Positions 45,854-55,218 are shown, numbered from the stretch's first letter. The stretch: 64,000 bases of DNA from Burkholderia pseudomultivorans (GCF_902499075.1 NZ_CABVPP010000004.1:177007-241006); one strand, 5' to 3'. A program made the numbers and translations. The notes: generated by a model not told the origin, from the letters alone.

Positions 45854-46812
45854 ATGGCGATGGACACGTTACAGATGATGCGCATTTTTGTCCGGGTCGC
45901 GAGGAGGGCAGCTTTACGAGCGCCGCCCAGCGGCTGGACATTACGACAGCCTACGCATCGCGCTCGGTCGCGCAGCTGGAAACGCATCTGCGCACGCGTC
46001 TGCTGAATCGCAGCACCCGCCGCATTGCGCTGACGGACGCAGGCCAGCGCTACCTCGACCGTTGCCAGCGGATTCTCGCGTATATCGACGAAGCCGAAGC
46101 CGAGGCGGCCGACGCGCAGGCAAAGCCGTCGGGGCGATTGCACGTGCACGCGACGACGAGTTTCGGGCAGGCGTACGTCGTGCCTGCGGTCGTTCGCTAT
46201 CGACAGCGTTATCCGTCGGTCGCGGTGGAACTGACGCTGTCGCAGCACGTGCCCGACATCATCGACGAAGGCTACGACGTGTCGCTGCAGCTGAGCACGG
46301 CCGAACTGCCCGACTCCGGCCTCGTTTCGCAGCGGCTCGGCGAAATGCATAGCGTGCTGTGCGCGTCGCCTGCCTATCTGAAAGAGCGCGGCACGCCGCG
46401 TACCGTGAGCGATCTGGAAGGGCACGCCTGCCTGCAGATCGTCACGCCGATCTTTCCGCGCGATCGCTGGCATCTCGACGGGCCCAACGGCCGCGAGACG
46501 TTCGAACTGCCGTTGCCCGACTTTCAGGTGAACATCGCCGACGCGCTGGGCGCGGGGCTGCGCGCCGGGCTCGGCATCGGCGCATTGCCGATGTCGACGG
46601 CCTTGCCGGCATTCGCGAGCGGCGCGCTCGTGCGCGTGTTGCCCGAATACCGGCTGCAGAAGCTGACCGTCTATACGCTCTATGCCTCGCGTCAGTATCT
46701 CGATGCGAAGATCAGGACGTTCGTCGATTTTCTGCGCGAGTGCGTGCCGGAAATGCTCGCGGCCGACGAGGCCGCACTCTGTGCGGCGCAGGATGCGCGC
46801 GCGAACGCGTGA
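45854..46812 (+). pseudogene. LysR-family regulator with a one-base deletion near the start
   Basis: The expected N-terminus MAMDTLQMMRIFVRVA is read from 45854 and then runs out of frame. The rest, GSFTSAAQRLDITTAYASRS to the C-terminus at 46812, is in another frame. A missing G at about 45900 (GTCGC-GAGGAGGGC for GTCGCGGAGGAGGGC) restores VAEEGSFTSA. An intact gene would encode about 319 residues with a normal HTH and effector domain. Without a proper first helix of the DNA-binding domain the product is unlikely to work. An upstream start in the downstream frame (45667) gives an unrelated extension. Sequencing error is possible. Confidence 0.82.
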
Positions 46813-47048
46813 CAGTTGGGCCGCACGTGCGGCCATCATTGATACGGAATCCTTGGCATCGGCTGCGCGCCGCTTGCGGAAGCGGCGCGCGATGCTCGCG
46901 AGCTTCGCAGTCCGCCGAGCGGCGCACCACGTCATCCGTTTCGCGATCGGTGCGCATGTTGCCGGCCGCGCCGCTGCATGCGGCCGTGCCGGCAAGAGCG
47001 ATAGATCGATCGAGCGGCGAGCGTTGCGCTCGCCTCTTTAACGGCCGG

Positions 47049-47762
47049 TCAGGCCGCCTTTTGCCAGAGCGTGCGGCCGAAGAACGTCAGCGTTCGATCC
47101 CACGCGAACTGCGACCACACCGGATCGAACTGCGTGCCCGCGATGCGGCCGGGCCCGACGGCCGTTTCGTTGGCGAATGCGTGATGCGCCAGATACCGGT
47201 GGAATTCGATGTCGACCTTGGCGTCGGTCAGCTTCTTTTCGAGCGCGTCGACCTGGTCGATCGTGAAGAACGCGTCCTGCGTGCCCCAATGACCCATCAC
47301 CGGCACCTTGATCTTCGACGGATCGAGATAGTCGAGCGGAGGGAAGCCGTACCAGGTGACGCCGGCGTCGGCGTCCGCGAATTGCAGCGACAGCAGCGTG
47401 AGCGCACCGCCCATGCAGAAGCCCGTCACGGCGACGCGCTCGGCGCGCGTCTTCAGGTACTGGACGGCGCCGGGAATGTCCTGCGACGCGGCATCGCCGA
47501 AATCGAGCCCCGTCATCAGATGGTGCGCTTCTTCTTCCTCGACGGTCGATTTGCCGCGATAGAGATCGGGCACGAGCGCGAAGTAACCGCAGCGCGCGAG
47601 GCGATCCGCGACACCGCGGATCTGGTCGTTCAAGCCCCACCATTCCTGAATGACGACGACCGCGGGCGCGCCGTCGGTCTTCTCCGGCGTCGCGAGGTAG
47701 CCTTGCAGCTCCTGGCCGTCCGGGCGGCGAAACGTGATCATGGAACCGGATGTTTGAGACAT
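47049..47762 (-). CDS. Dienelactone hydrolase family protein
   Basis: 237 residues, alpha/beta hydrolase fold. The nucleophile is Cys116 in VTGFCMGGA; Glu40 lies in VIQEWWGLND, a residue that tunes the Cys in this family. The acid and His are expected at GTQDAFF and YLAHHAFAN. These enzymes hydrolyse dienelactones from chlorocatechol breakdown or other esters and lactones. AAAAGGAG precedes the ATG at 47762. No catechol-pathway gene is near, so the natural substrate is open. Confidence 0.88.
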   Translation of the reverse strand: MSQTSGSMITFRRPDGQELQGYLATPEKTDGAPAVVVIQEWWGLNDQIRGVADRLARCGYFALVPDLYRGKSTVEEEEAHHLMTGLDFGDAASQDIPGAVQYLKTRAERVAVTGFCMGGALTLLSLQFADADAGVTWYGFPPLDYLDPSKIKVPVMGHWGTQDAFFTIDQVDALEKKLTDAKVDIEFHRYLAHHAFANETAVGPGRIAGTQFDPVWSQFAWDRTLTFFGRTLWQKAA

Positions 47763-48030
47763 GAAACCGCTCCTTTTCGAAAAATGCCATTGATGCGGCA
47801 TCGGAGTCGGCCGGCGAACGCGAGGACGATCGGGGCTTGCCCGGCGGTTCGAGATTACGCTCGCGTTCGCTGCGGCCGGCGCCGACCACGCGGCCATTCT
47901 ATGCGCAAATGCGGGGTGCCGGCGTTCATGACGGTAGGCCGAGCGGCGGGGGAGCGGGGCGCATCGTGTCGCTGCGTGTCACGGTACGCGCGTTGGCATG
48001 CACGCCTGCATCGATGGGCACGCGCCGACA
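47763..48030. other. Intergenic region
   Basis: Nothing recognisable other than the promoter side of the hydrolase gene and, at its right edge, the terminator of the next gene. Confidence 0.4.
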
Positions 48031-48066
48031 AAACAACACCCCGCCCCGATGAACGGGAGCGGGGTG
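48031..48066 (-). terminator. Terminator of the DUF4148 gene
   Basis: GC-rich hairpin with a one-base bulge (48038-48065) followed on the minus strand by a T/G-rich tail, 40 bases past the stop codon at 48106. Confidence 0.7.
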
Positions 48067-48105
48067 CGAGGCACGGCGCGCGCGTACCGCAGTACGCGGG
48101 CGGCA

Positions 48106-48417
48106 TTACTGGCCGAAGTAGATCGAATCGCGGCCGTCCTGGCGGGCGGCGGCGACGCGGCCGGCATGAATGCGCGGCGCAGCTTGCGCGCCGTATCCGG
48201 TTGCATCGGCGTTCGTCACGCGTTCCTGCGCGGTCTGCAGCGCACGCGGATACTGCGTGTCGGAAACTTCCGGCTTGTAGCCGGCCTGTTCGAGCTGGAC
48301 GAGTTCGGCGCGCACCTGCTCGCGCGTCAGTTGACCCGACGGGTTCGATTGCGCAAACGCGCCATACGACGCAGACAGTGCGGCGGCTGCGACGGCAGCG
48401 TAGATGAACGACTTCAT
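48106..48417 (-). CDS. DUF4148 exported protein (second copy)
   Basis: 103 residues. The signal peptide ends at about AFA (20-22). The core LVQLEQAGYKPEVSDTQYPR corresponds to that of the copy at 42777-43085, sharing the LE-AGYKP-YP framework. CGGAGG precedes the ATG at 48417. Secreted or periplasmic, function unknown. Confidence 0.85.
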   Translation of the reverse strand: MKSFIYAAVAAAALSASYGAFAQSNPSGQLTREQVRAELVQLEQAGYKPEVSDTQYPRALQTAQERVTNADATGYGAQAAPRIHAGRVAAARQDGRDSIYFGQ

Positions 48418-48856
48418 GATGACCTCCGGTTTCGTTGATTTCGCGCTTCGCTCGTTGCGTTCAGCGGTTGATTGCATCGTAGCGATCGCGTAACGGACCG
48501 GAAATACGCGTTCGGGCGAATCATTATTGCAGCTGAGTAAACGATTCGCGGATCGCGGGGCACGCGCCATTTGTCTGGAGATTGGCTGATGTGGGCGGCG
48601 CACGCGCCGCGACGGTCGAATCGGCGCAATGCAACGGACGCGTGCGCAGCAGCGCGTCCGCGCGCCCGGGCATCGAAAAGTGCTTGTCGAGTGAAACGAG
48701 AAAAGGTTGTCAACACAACGTGTTGTGCCGTCATCGGCTGTATGGACGCGAGCCCTGAAGCATCATCGGGTCGACTCCGCCGGCACCAAGCGATGCGAAA
48801 CAACGCGACGCACCGGATCAAAGACAACGCCGACGAAGACGCGCGCCACGCGGCTG
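48418..48856. other. Intergenic region with an inverted repeat
   Basis: No gene was found. Two overlapping small inverted repeats lie at 48706-48727: GTTGT-CAAC-ACAAC and CACAAC-GT-GTTGTG. They could be a regulator site or an RNA hairpin at the end of the AraC gene, but no promoter pair is obvious nearby. Confidence 0.5.
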
Positions 48857-49834
48857 CTATTCGGTCACGATGGCCTGCCGTTTCCGATACTCGGCAGGCG
48901 TGATACCGACGTGTTTTGCGAACGAGCGCCGCAGCGTATCGACGTTGGCGAAGCCGCATTTCGCTGCGACCTGCTTCGGCGTATCGCGGCCGTTCTCGAG
49001 CAGCTGACGCGCGGCCGCGATGCGCGTCGCTTCGACCCACGCGGCCGGCGTCATGCCGACTTCCGCGCGGAACAGCCGCGCGAAGTGCCGCGGGCTCATG
49101 CCCGCGTGCTTCGCCAGGTCGGCGACCGAGTGCGTGAGTTCCGGATGGGCCGCGATCCAGCGCTGCACTTCCTGCAGCACCGAGCGGCCGGCCGGCCGCG
49201 CTTCGCCTTTACGGCTGAACTGCAGTTGCCCGCCCGGTCGCTTGAAGAACATCACGAGTTGCGACGCGACGCGTCGGGCGATGTCGCGTCCGAGATCCTC
49301 CTCGACGAGCGCCAGCGCGAGATCGAGGCCGGCCGTCACGCCGGCGCCGGTACGCAGCTTGCCGTCGCGCACGTATAGCGCGTCGGCGTCGACGGTGATC
49401 GTCGGATGTGCTTCGGCAAGCGCTTCGGCCGCGGCCCAGTGCGTCGTCAGATAGCGGCCCTTCAACAGGCCGGTCTCCGCCAGTACGAACGCACCCGTGC
49501 AGATCGAGCCGTATCGCCGGCTTTGCACGGCCGCGGAGCGCAGCCATGCAAGCACGTCGGTGCGTAGCGCGATGCGCCCTGCGCCCGGCGCGCCGGCGAC
49601 GAGCAGCGTATCGATGCGCTCGGGGACGTTCGGCGCGACCCAGTCGGCCAACAGTTGCGCGCCGGAAGAGCTGCGGATCGGCCCCGATTCGCACGCGATC
49701 ACGCGCAGCGTGTAGAACGCTTTTCCGCATTCGACGTTCGCCTGCGCGAAGACGTCGAGCGGCGCGGAAACGTCGAGCAACTGAACACCCGGAACGGCAA
49801 AAACACCCACGACTTTCGGCATGAACGATGGCAT
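48857..49834 (-). CDS. GlxA-family AraC-type transcriptional regulator
   Basis: 325 residues. A DJ-1/PfpI-like domain (1-170) contains the region GSICTGAFVLAE with Cys112. A C-terminal AraC HTH pair (about 230-320) contains SVADLAKHAGMSPRHFARLF. Such regulators control amine, arginine or glycine betaine catabolism. Two ATG starts (49834 and 49822) are equally compatible. The adjacent divergent HD-domain gene starts 200 bases away and is a possible target. Confidence 0.88.
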   Translation of the reverse strand: MPSFMPKVVGVFAVPGVQLLDVSAPLDVFAQANVECGKAFYTLRVIACESGPIRSSSGAQLLADWVAPNVPERIDTLLVAGAPGAGRIALRTDVLAWLRSAAVQSRRYGSICTGAFVLAETGLLKGRYLTTHWAAAEALAEAHPTITVDADALYVRDGKLRTGAGVTAGLDLALALVEEDLGRDIARRVASQLVMFFKRPGGQLQFSRKGEARPAGRSVLQEVQRWIAAHPELTHSVADLAKHAGMSPRHFARLFRAEVGMTPAAWVEATRIAAARQLLENGRDTPKQVAAKCGFANVDTLRRSFAKHVGITPAEYRKRQAIVTE

Positions 49835-50034
49835 GTCTGACAACGCGACGCGTTGCAGTATAGACGTGCGCGAGCCGCGCCGGGCGGGGCTGAAGCGGCG
49901 CTGCGGGCCGACTCGGACACGCTTTGCCGGCCGTGTCAGCCGATCGCGCAAAATGGCAGGATTTGGCGTAACACGTCTATTGGAGACAGCGATCGCGATG
50001 CGCAGAATCGACGTATCTTCAATGGAGGTCGATC

Positions 50035-50604
50035 ATGACTGTGAACGTTGCCGGCATCACGATTCCCGATAGCCAACTGGCGCGCGAGATCACCGAACTC
50101 GTCCGCGATACCGAGTCCCCGCTGCTGTTCCACCATTCGAGTCGCGTGTACTACTTCGCGGCGCTCGCCGGTCGCCGCCAGGCGCTGAAGTACGATCCGG
50201 AGCTGCTCTACTGCGCATGCATGTTTCACGACATGGGGCTGACGCACCGGCACAGCAGTGCGTGCGAGCGCTTTGAGGTGGACGGCGCCAATGCGGCGCG
50301 CGATTTTCTGAAGAGCAAGGGCATTGCTCAACAGGACATCGACCTCGTGTGGACGTCGATCGCGCTGCATACGACGCCGGGCATTCCGCAGCACATGCAT
50401 CCGGTGATCGCGCTGGTGACGGCCGGCGTCGAAATGGATGTGCTCGGCCTCGCGTATTCCGAATTCACGGATATCGAGCGCGAGGCTGTCGTTCATGCGC
50501 ATCCGCGCACGCCGCACTTCAAGGAGGACATCATTCAGGCGTTCTACGACGGGATCAAACATAAGCCGCACACGACGTTCGGCAACGTGAAGGCGGACGT
50601 GTGA
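50035..50604 (+). CDS. HD-domain metallohydrolase
   Basis: 189 residues with the HD signature H33/H34 (FHHSSRVYYFA) and H65-D66 (MFHDMGLTHRH), and a later His (HAHPRTPHFKEDI). It resembles cyanamide hydratase-like HD proteins. The start at 50035 follows GGAGG. Substrate unknown. Confidence 0.83.
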   Translation: MTVNVAGITIPDSQLAREITELVRDTESPLLFHHSSRVYYFAALAGRRQALKYDPELLYCACMFHDMGLTHRHSSACERFEVDGANAARDFLKSKGIAQQDIDLVWTSIALHTTPGIPQHMHPVIALVTAGVEMDVLGLAYSEFTDIEREAVVHAHPRTPHFKEDIIQAFYDGIKHKPHTTFGNVKADV

Positions 50605-50924
50605 TTCGGTCGTCGGCGTGGGCGGGCTGATTCGGGGAGTGGCGCGCAGGCGGGCCGGGCGGGTATGGCCGTCGTCCGCCGCAGCGGATTCGGTGGCTGC
50701 GGTCTCCGCCGAATGCCGGCGGAGGTCGCGAAGGGCCGAACCTGTTTGCATCGCCCCGTGCGCCGTAACGGGCGCAACGTCCTGCTTTAAAAAATGGGGC
50801 GCAGACGGCGCGGCCCGACGCATAACAGGCTCGCTAGTCCTCCACTGGAATGAACACGCGACGGCAGCGCGCGGTAGCTTGAACGCTGATCCATGCCAGA
50901 CCTTCGCCGCTTCGACCTTAATAA

Positions 50925-50940
50925 GTTGTTACGTGACAAC
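50925..50940. other. parS-like site 6, 13 kb from the others
   Basis: GTTGTTACGTGACAAC, one change from the consensus. It lies about 11.2 kb beyond the parB end, on the other side of the origin from sites 1-5. Confidence 0.7.
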
Positions 50941-51069
50941 CCGATCCGCTGCAACGTAACTTTATATACTGAAAAACACCCACGGCCCTCCAAGGCGAAT
51001 CTCCGATTCGCACTCCCACTGCGCCTCCAGCCGATCCGCCCTCCCAAAAACTGCATCTCCACCCTCAAC

Positions 51070-51116
51070 CTGCCAACCTCCGGCAAAACGCCTATAATGA
51101 ACGGGCAAATTGCCGG
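51070..51116 (+). promoter_or_regulatory. Promoter and operator of the Xre/RES pair
   Basis: A perfect -10 TATAAT at 51093-51098 has a -35-like CTGCCA at 51070-51075, 17 bases upstream. The inverted repeat CCGGCAA (51080-51086) / TTGCCGG (51110-51116) brackets the -10. A tight inner palindrome GGCAA-A-TTGCC sits at 51104-51114. This is a good candidate for autoregulation by the antitoxin. Confidence 0.7.
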
Positions 51117-51127
51117 AGACTCAGCTC

Positions 51128-51583
51128 ATGAGCACCATCGCTTTTCACCCCTCGGGCGTCGCCCATCCACGCCAGGCCGAATTCACGATTCTCGAGCAAC
51201 TGCTCGCGATTCCCGTGCGCTCGGGCGCGGATCTCGCCGAACTGGCGAGCGCGCGCGTCGATGTCTCGGTGATCGACCGTCTGTCCGAGCGCGGCCTGAA
51301 GTCGGACGAACTGGCGTTCATCATTCCGCGGCGCACGCTGAGCCATCGCCGGCAGGCGCACGAGCGCCTGTCGCCGGAGGAATCCGACAAGGCGATCCGG
51401 CTCGCGCGGATTGTCGCGCAGGCGACGGCCACCTTCGGCGATCAGGACAAGGCGATGGCATGGCTGCGCCGCGGCCTGCAACGCTTCGGCGGGCGCACAT
51501 CGCTCGACATGGCGAGCACCGAACACGGCGCGCGGCTGGTCGAAGAGGCGCTGACGCAAATCGACGAAGGGTATTTCGCTTGA
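51128..51583 (+). CDS. Xre/MbcA/ParS-type antitoxin (DUF2384)
   Basis: 151 residues. The C-terminal DUF2384 domain contains ARIVAQATATFGDQDKAMAW and LRRGLQRFGGRTSLDMA, characteristic of antitoxins paired with RES toxins. The N-terminal part is the Xre-like HTH (SVIDRLSERGLKSDELAFI). A GGAGA site precedes the ATG at 51128. Its stop overlaps the toxin start, giving coupled expression. Confidence 0.88.
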   Translation: MSTIAFHPSGVAHPRQAEFTILEQLLAIPVRSGADLAELASARVDVSVIDRLSERGLKSDELAFIIPRRTLSHRRQAHERLSPEESDKAIRLARIVAQATATFGDQDKAMAWLRRGLQRFGGRTSLDMASTEHGARLVEEALTQIDEGYFA

Positions 51584-52056
51584 CGACGCTGTGGCGAATC
51601 AGCAATTACGCCGACCTGAGAGGGATCGGCGGATTGCGTGCCGGCGGGCGCTGGCACTTCGCCGGGCAACCGGTCGTCTATCTCGCCGAACATCCGGCGC
51701 TCGCCTTGCTCGAGACGCTCGTTCATTTCGAAATCGCGACAGTCGCGCAGTTGCCGAGCGGATACCAGCTGCTTCGCGTCGAGGCGGCCGAATCGGTCGA
51801 CATCGCCGAAATCGTGGAGGCCGATGCGCCGGCCGACTGGCAGACGAACGTCGACTGGACGCGCAGCGCCGGCACCGAATGGCTGCATACGCGGCCCACC
51901 GCGTTGTTGCGCGTACCGAGCGTCGTCGTCCCGCATGCGCACAATTTTCTGTTGAACCCTTTGCATCCCGCGGCCGCCGACGTGCGGATCGTCGAAATCA
52001 TGCAATCGCCGTACGACAGCCGCATTCTGCGGCTGATTCAATCGAAGCCCGAATGA
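51580..52056 (+). CDS. RES-domain toxin
   Basis: 158 residues from a TTG at 51580 that overlaps the antitoxin TGA (TTGA), a start not seen if only ATG is considered. The RES domain has the expected ordered residues: Arg (GGRWHFAGQPVVYLAEHP), Glu45 (LALLETLVHFE) and Ser114 (RVPSVVVPHAHN). RES toxins degrade NAD+ with phosphorolysis and arrest growth. With the antitoxin it forms a type II system. No mobile-element hallmark lies beside it except the recombinase-like gene. Confidence 0.87.
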   Translation: MTTLWRISNYADLRGIGGLRAGGRWHFAGQPVVYLAEHPALALLETLVHFEIATVAQLPSGYQLLRVEAAESVDIAEIVEADAPADWQTNVDWTRSAGTEWLHTRPTALLRVPSVVVPHAHNFLLNPLHPAAADVRIVEIMQSPYDSRILRLIQSKPE

Positions 52057-52089
52057 CACATACCGATCGCGCTCTTTGCGCGATGGCGC

Positions 52090-53031
52090 TCAGCGCTCGT
52101 GCGCCGCGCGGTCGGCGGCCGCATTCGGCGGCAGTGTTTGGCGGATGCGCGTGACGGTTCGCGTGCTGACGAGGCCGAGCATCGCGCTGACGTCGGCATG
52201 CGTGTGACCGGCCAGCAACTGACGGCGCGCAAAGGTATTGCGCAGCACACGCGGACTCATGTCCGACGCCTCGAAGCCGATCGCGGCGAGCGCGTCGCGC
52301 ACGACGAGTAGCAGAAACATGTCGTTCATCGGCCCGCCGTCGCGCGGCGCGGGAAAGAGTCGCGCTAACGCATCCGAATCGGACGCGCAAGCCGCCAGCC
52401 ACGCCGCGAGCGGCGCGACGGCAAACGCAGCGAGTTCGATCCGGCGTGCCGGCCGGGCGCGCTCGCGCGGCACGGTCAGCATCGGTCGGCGTTCGTCGAG
52501 CGTGAGTGCGTCGCGTGTCGTTGCGCGGATTTCCGCCGACGTGATGCCCGTTGCGAGCAGCAGCGCGACGATCGCGCGGTTCCTGCATGCGGCGGGCGTA
52601 TCGTCGGCGCGCGGTTGCACGTGACGTTGCAGCGCGGCGTCGGCGTCGGGAGGCAGATAGCACGGCTCCGGCTCGGTGTCGGGCCACGCGAGCGCGTGCG
52701 CCGCACGCGCAGCCGGATGCACGCGGCGCACGCCGGCTTCGACGAGATGCCGGGACAGCCGGTCGATCAGCTTCGCATAGCGCACGCGCGTGGACGTGCC
52801 GGGCGCGCAACTGCGCTCGAGTTCCGTGAGAAACGTCGCGACGTGGTCAGGCCCGAACGTCGCGAGCGATGCGCGCTGCGCATGCAGATGGCGCAGAAAT
52901 CGTTCGAACATCGCGACGTGCTGCACGATCGAGCGCGGCGCGAACGGTTGCCGCCGCGCGCCCGTCGCGCTCGTTTGCTGCCACGCCCGAAATGCCCCGA
53001 CGGGGTCGTCGATCCAGCGACTCGTATCCAT
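52090..53031 (-). CDS. Tyrosine recombinase-like protein with degenerate catalytic site
   Basis: 313 residues with SAM-like N-terminal and catalytic C-terminal domains of the XerC/phage integrase family (SIVQHVAMFERFLRHLH; MSPRVLRNTFARRQLLAGHT). Several catalytic positions are changed. Box I reads ATGITSAEI with Thr164 in place of the first Arg. The H-x-x-R reads R261-V-L-R264. LGH is LGL (Leu287). The position expected for the nucleophilic Tyr is Ile296. Only one of the key residues, Arg264, remains. It may be a DNA-binding derivative or a decayed gene whose frame is still open. It is convergent with the toxin gene. Confidence 0.8.
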   Translation of the reverse strand: MDTSRWIDDPVGAFRAWQQTSATGARRQPFAPRSIVQHVAMFERFLRHLHAQRASLATFGPDHVATFLTELERSCAPGTSTRVRYAKLIDRLSRHLVEAGVRRVHPAARAAHALAWPDTEPEPCYLPPDADAALQRHVQPRADDTPAACRNRAIVALLLATGITSAEIRATTRDALTLDERRPMLTVPRERARPARRIELAAFAVAPLAAWLAACASDSDALARLFPAPRDGGPMNDMFLLLVVRDALAAIGFEASDMSPRVLRNTFARRQLLAGHTHADVSAMLGLVSTRTVTRIRQTLPPNAAADRAAHER

Positions 53032-53235
53032 GACGCCGTTATAGCCGCAATGCAGCGAAGTCTGCAAATCGGGCGAACGCACAGTGCGCGAGCTTACCCA
53101 CGCGCGGCTTGCGCTCATCCACGAGTTGCGGAAAAAAAATCATCCGTGCGACGATCGAACCCATTGCCCGCATGCCGAGGGGGTCGCGGGCGACGAGACG
53201 TACTTCACCACGATGCACGACAACGTCGACCGACA

Positions 53236-55218
53236 ATGAATAGAACAGCGATCTTCCCGTATGCGTCCGCGCTGCTTGCAGCCGTCCTGATGACGGCGTG
53301 CGGCGGCGACGTCGAAAACGAAGCGGCCCGCTCGTCCACGACGGCCGACACCAGTTGTCTCGCGCTCGACAACAGCGGCGCGACCGTCGTGGTGGGCTCG
53401 AACCAGCCGGGAGACCCGTCGTTGCCGGAAGCGTCGTCCGGCTATCGCACCGGCATGAAGCCCGTCTATGCGAAGCGCTATCTGGTCGCGACCTCGAACG
53501 CTTACGCGAGCGCGGCGGGATGCGCGGTGCTGAAAAAAGGCGGTACGGCAGCCGATGCGGCCGTTGCCGTGCAAGCCGTCCTCGGGCTGACGGTGCCCGA
53601 GGCGACCGGGCTCGGCTCGGGCGGCGTGCTGCTGTACTACGATGCGCGCAACAAGACGCTGCAGGCGTACGACGGCCGCGAAACCGCACCTGCGGCCGCG
53701 ACGGAAAACTATCTGCGCTATGTCGACGATCAGAGCGACCGATCGCCGCCGCAGCCGAATGCCCGCGCGAGCGGCCGCTCGATCGGCACGATCGGCGTGC
53801 CGCGGCTGATCGAGGCGTTGCAGCAGGATCACGGCAGGCTTGCGTGGAAAGACCTGTTCGGCGACGCGATCGCGCTCGCGACGAACGGCTTTCCGGTCGG
53901 CGGCCGGCTGGCCGACGCGATCGCGGCGAATGCCGCGAACCTGAAGCGCGATCCCGACGCCGCTGCGTATTTCCTGAACGCCGACGGCTCGCCGAAGACG
54001 CTCGGCACCGTGCTGAAAAACCCCGCATACGCCGATACGCTGACGGCGCTCGCGCAGTCGGGCGCGAAGGCGCTGTACACCGGGCCGATTGCACAGGACA
54101 TCGTCGCGAAGATCGCGACGGCGAAGGGCGCGGACGGTTCGACCATCACGCCGGGCAAGACGACGCTCGCCGATCTCGCGGCCTACGAAGCGAAACGTCG
54201 CGAACCGGTATGCACGACCTATCGCAGCTACTGGGTGTGCGGGATGCCGCCGCCTTCGTCGGGCGGCATCGCGGTCGCATCGGCGCTCGGCATTCTCGAG
54301 AACTTCGATCTGAAGTCGCTGAAGCCGACCGCGATCGATCTCGAAGGCGGCAAGCCGACCGTCGCCGGCGTGCATCTCGTGTCGGAAGCCGAGCGGCTCG
54401 CGTATGCCGATCGCGACAAGTACGTCGCGGACACCGATTTCGTACCGCTGCCGGGCGGCACGTGGGACACGTTGCTGAACAAGCCGTATCTGAAGTCGCG
54501 CGCGGCGCTGATCGATCCGGGCAAGAGCATGGGCACCGCGCAGCCCGGCGATCTCGGCGCCGTGCCGCTCGGCGTCGATACGACGCTGGTCGAACACGGC
54601 ACGAACCAGTTCACGATCGTCGACGGCGACGGCAACGTGCTGAGCGCGACGACGACGGTCGAATCGAGCATGGGCTCGTTCCATATGACGCACGGTTTTC
54701 TGCTGAACAACCAGCTGACCGATTTCTCGGCGAACCCGCTCGACAGCGCCGGCAATCCGGTGGCGAACCGGCTGCAGCCCGGCAAGCGGCCGCGCAGCTC
54801 GATGGCGCCGGCGATCGTGTTCGCCAAGGCGGCCGACGGATCGCGCGGCGATTTCGTGATGGCGACCGGCTCGCCGGGCGGCGGTACGATTCCGCAGTAC
54901 GTGGTGAAGACGCTCGTCGGCGCGCTGGACTGGGGCCTCGACGCGCAGCAGTCGGCCGGCCTCGTCGATTTCGGCGCGAGCAATAGCCCGACGACGACGA
55001 TCGGCGGCGAACATCCGAACGTCAACACGTCGAACAGCGGCGCGAACGATCCGCTGATTGCCGGCCTGCTTGCGCTCGGTCACAAGGTATCGACGTCCGC
55101 GCAGGCGAGCGGCGTCAATACGGTGATGCGCGTGACGCTCGGTCAGACGCCTGCGCTGCAGGGCGGGACCGACCCGCGTCGCGAGGGTGTCGTGCTCGGC
55201 GACACGATCCGACCGTAA
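53236..55218 (+). CDS. ggt: Gamma-glutamyltransferase (lipoprotein precursor)
   Basis: 660 residues. A lipoprotein signal ends at the lipobox LMTAC (Cys22). The large subunit carries TGLGSGGVLLYYDARNKT and PPPSSGGIAVAS. Self-cleavage and catalysis are expected at Thr456 (EHGTNQFTIVDGDGN), the start of the small subunit. A conserved serine pair occurs in KRPRSSMAPAIV. It transfers or hydrolyses gamma-glutamyl groups of glutathione in the periplasm. The ATG at 53236 is the only one that includes the lipobox. A clear hairpin follows the stop. Confidence 0.92.
   Translation: MNRTAIFPYASALLAAVLMTACGGDVENEAARSSTTADTSCLALDNSGATVVVGSNQPGDPSLPEASSGYRTGMKPVYAKRYLVATSNAYASAAGCAVLKKGGTAADAAVAVQAVLGLTVPEATGLGSGGVLLYYDARNKTLQAYDGRETAPAAATENYLRYVDDQSDRSPPQPNARASGRSIGTIGVPRLIEALQQDHGRLAWKDLFGDAIALATNGFPVGGRLADAIAANAANLKRDPDAAAYFLNADGSPKTLGTVLKNPAYADTLTALAQSGAKALYTGPIAQDIVAKIATAKGADGSTITPGKTTLADLAAYEAKRREPVCTTYRSYWVCGMPPPSSGGIAVASALGILENFDLKSLKPTAIDLEGGKPTVAGVHLVSEAERLAYADRDKYVADTDFVPLPGGTWDTLLNKPYLKSRAALIDPGKSMGTAQPGDLGAVPLGVDTTLVEHGTNQFTIVDGDGNVLSATTTVESSMGSFHMTHGFLLNNQLTDFSANPLDSAGNPVANRLQPGKRPRSSMAPAIVFAKAADGSRGDFVMATGSPGGGTIPQYVVKTLVGALDWGLDAQQSAGLVDFGASNSPTTTIGGEHPNVNTSNSGANDPLIAGLLALGHKVSTSAQASGVNTVMRVTLGQTPALQGGTDPRREGVVLGDTIRP

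Larger units (their letters stand above)
50605..51127. other. Intergenic region with a parS-like site and a TA promoter
   Basis: No gene recognised between the HD protein and the toxin-antitoxin pair. It contains a sixth parS-like palindrome (50925-50940) and the promoter/operator of the Xre/RES pair. Confidence 0.6.

Noticed and set aside
48706-48727. Inverted repeat as another parS-like site
   Set aside because: GTTGTCAACACAACGTG differs from the GTTGTCACGTGACAAC palindrome in its centre and is not symmetric over 16 bases.
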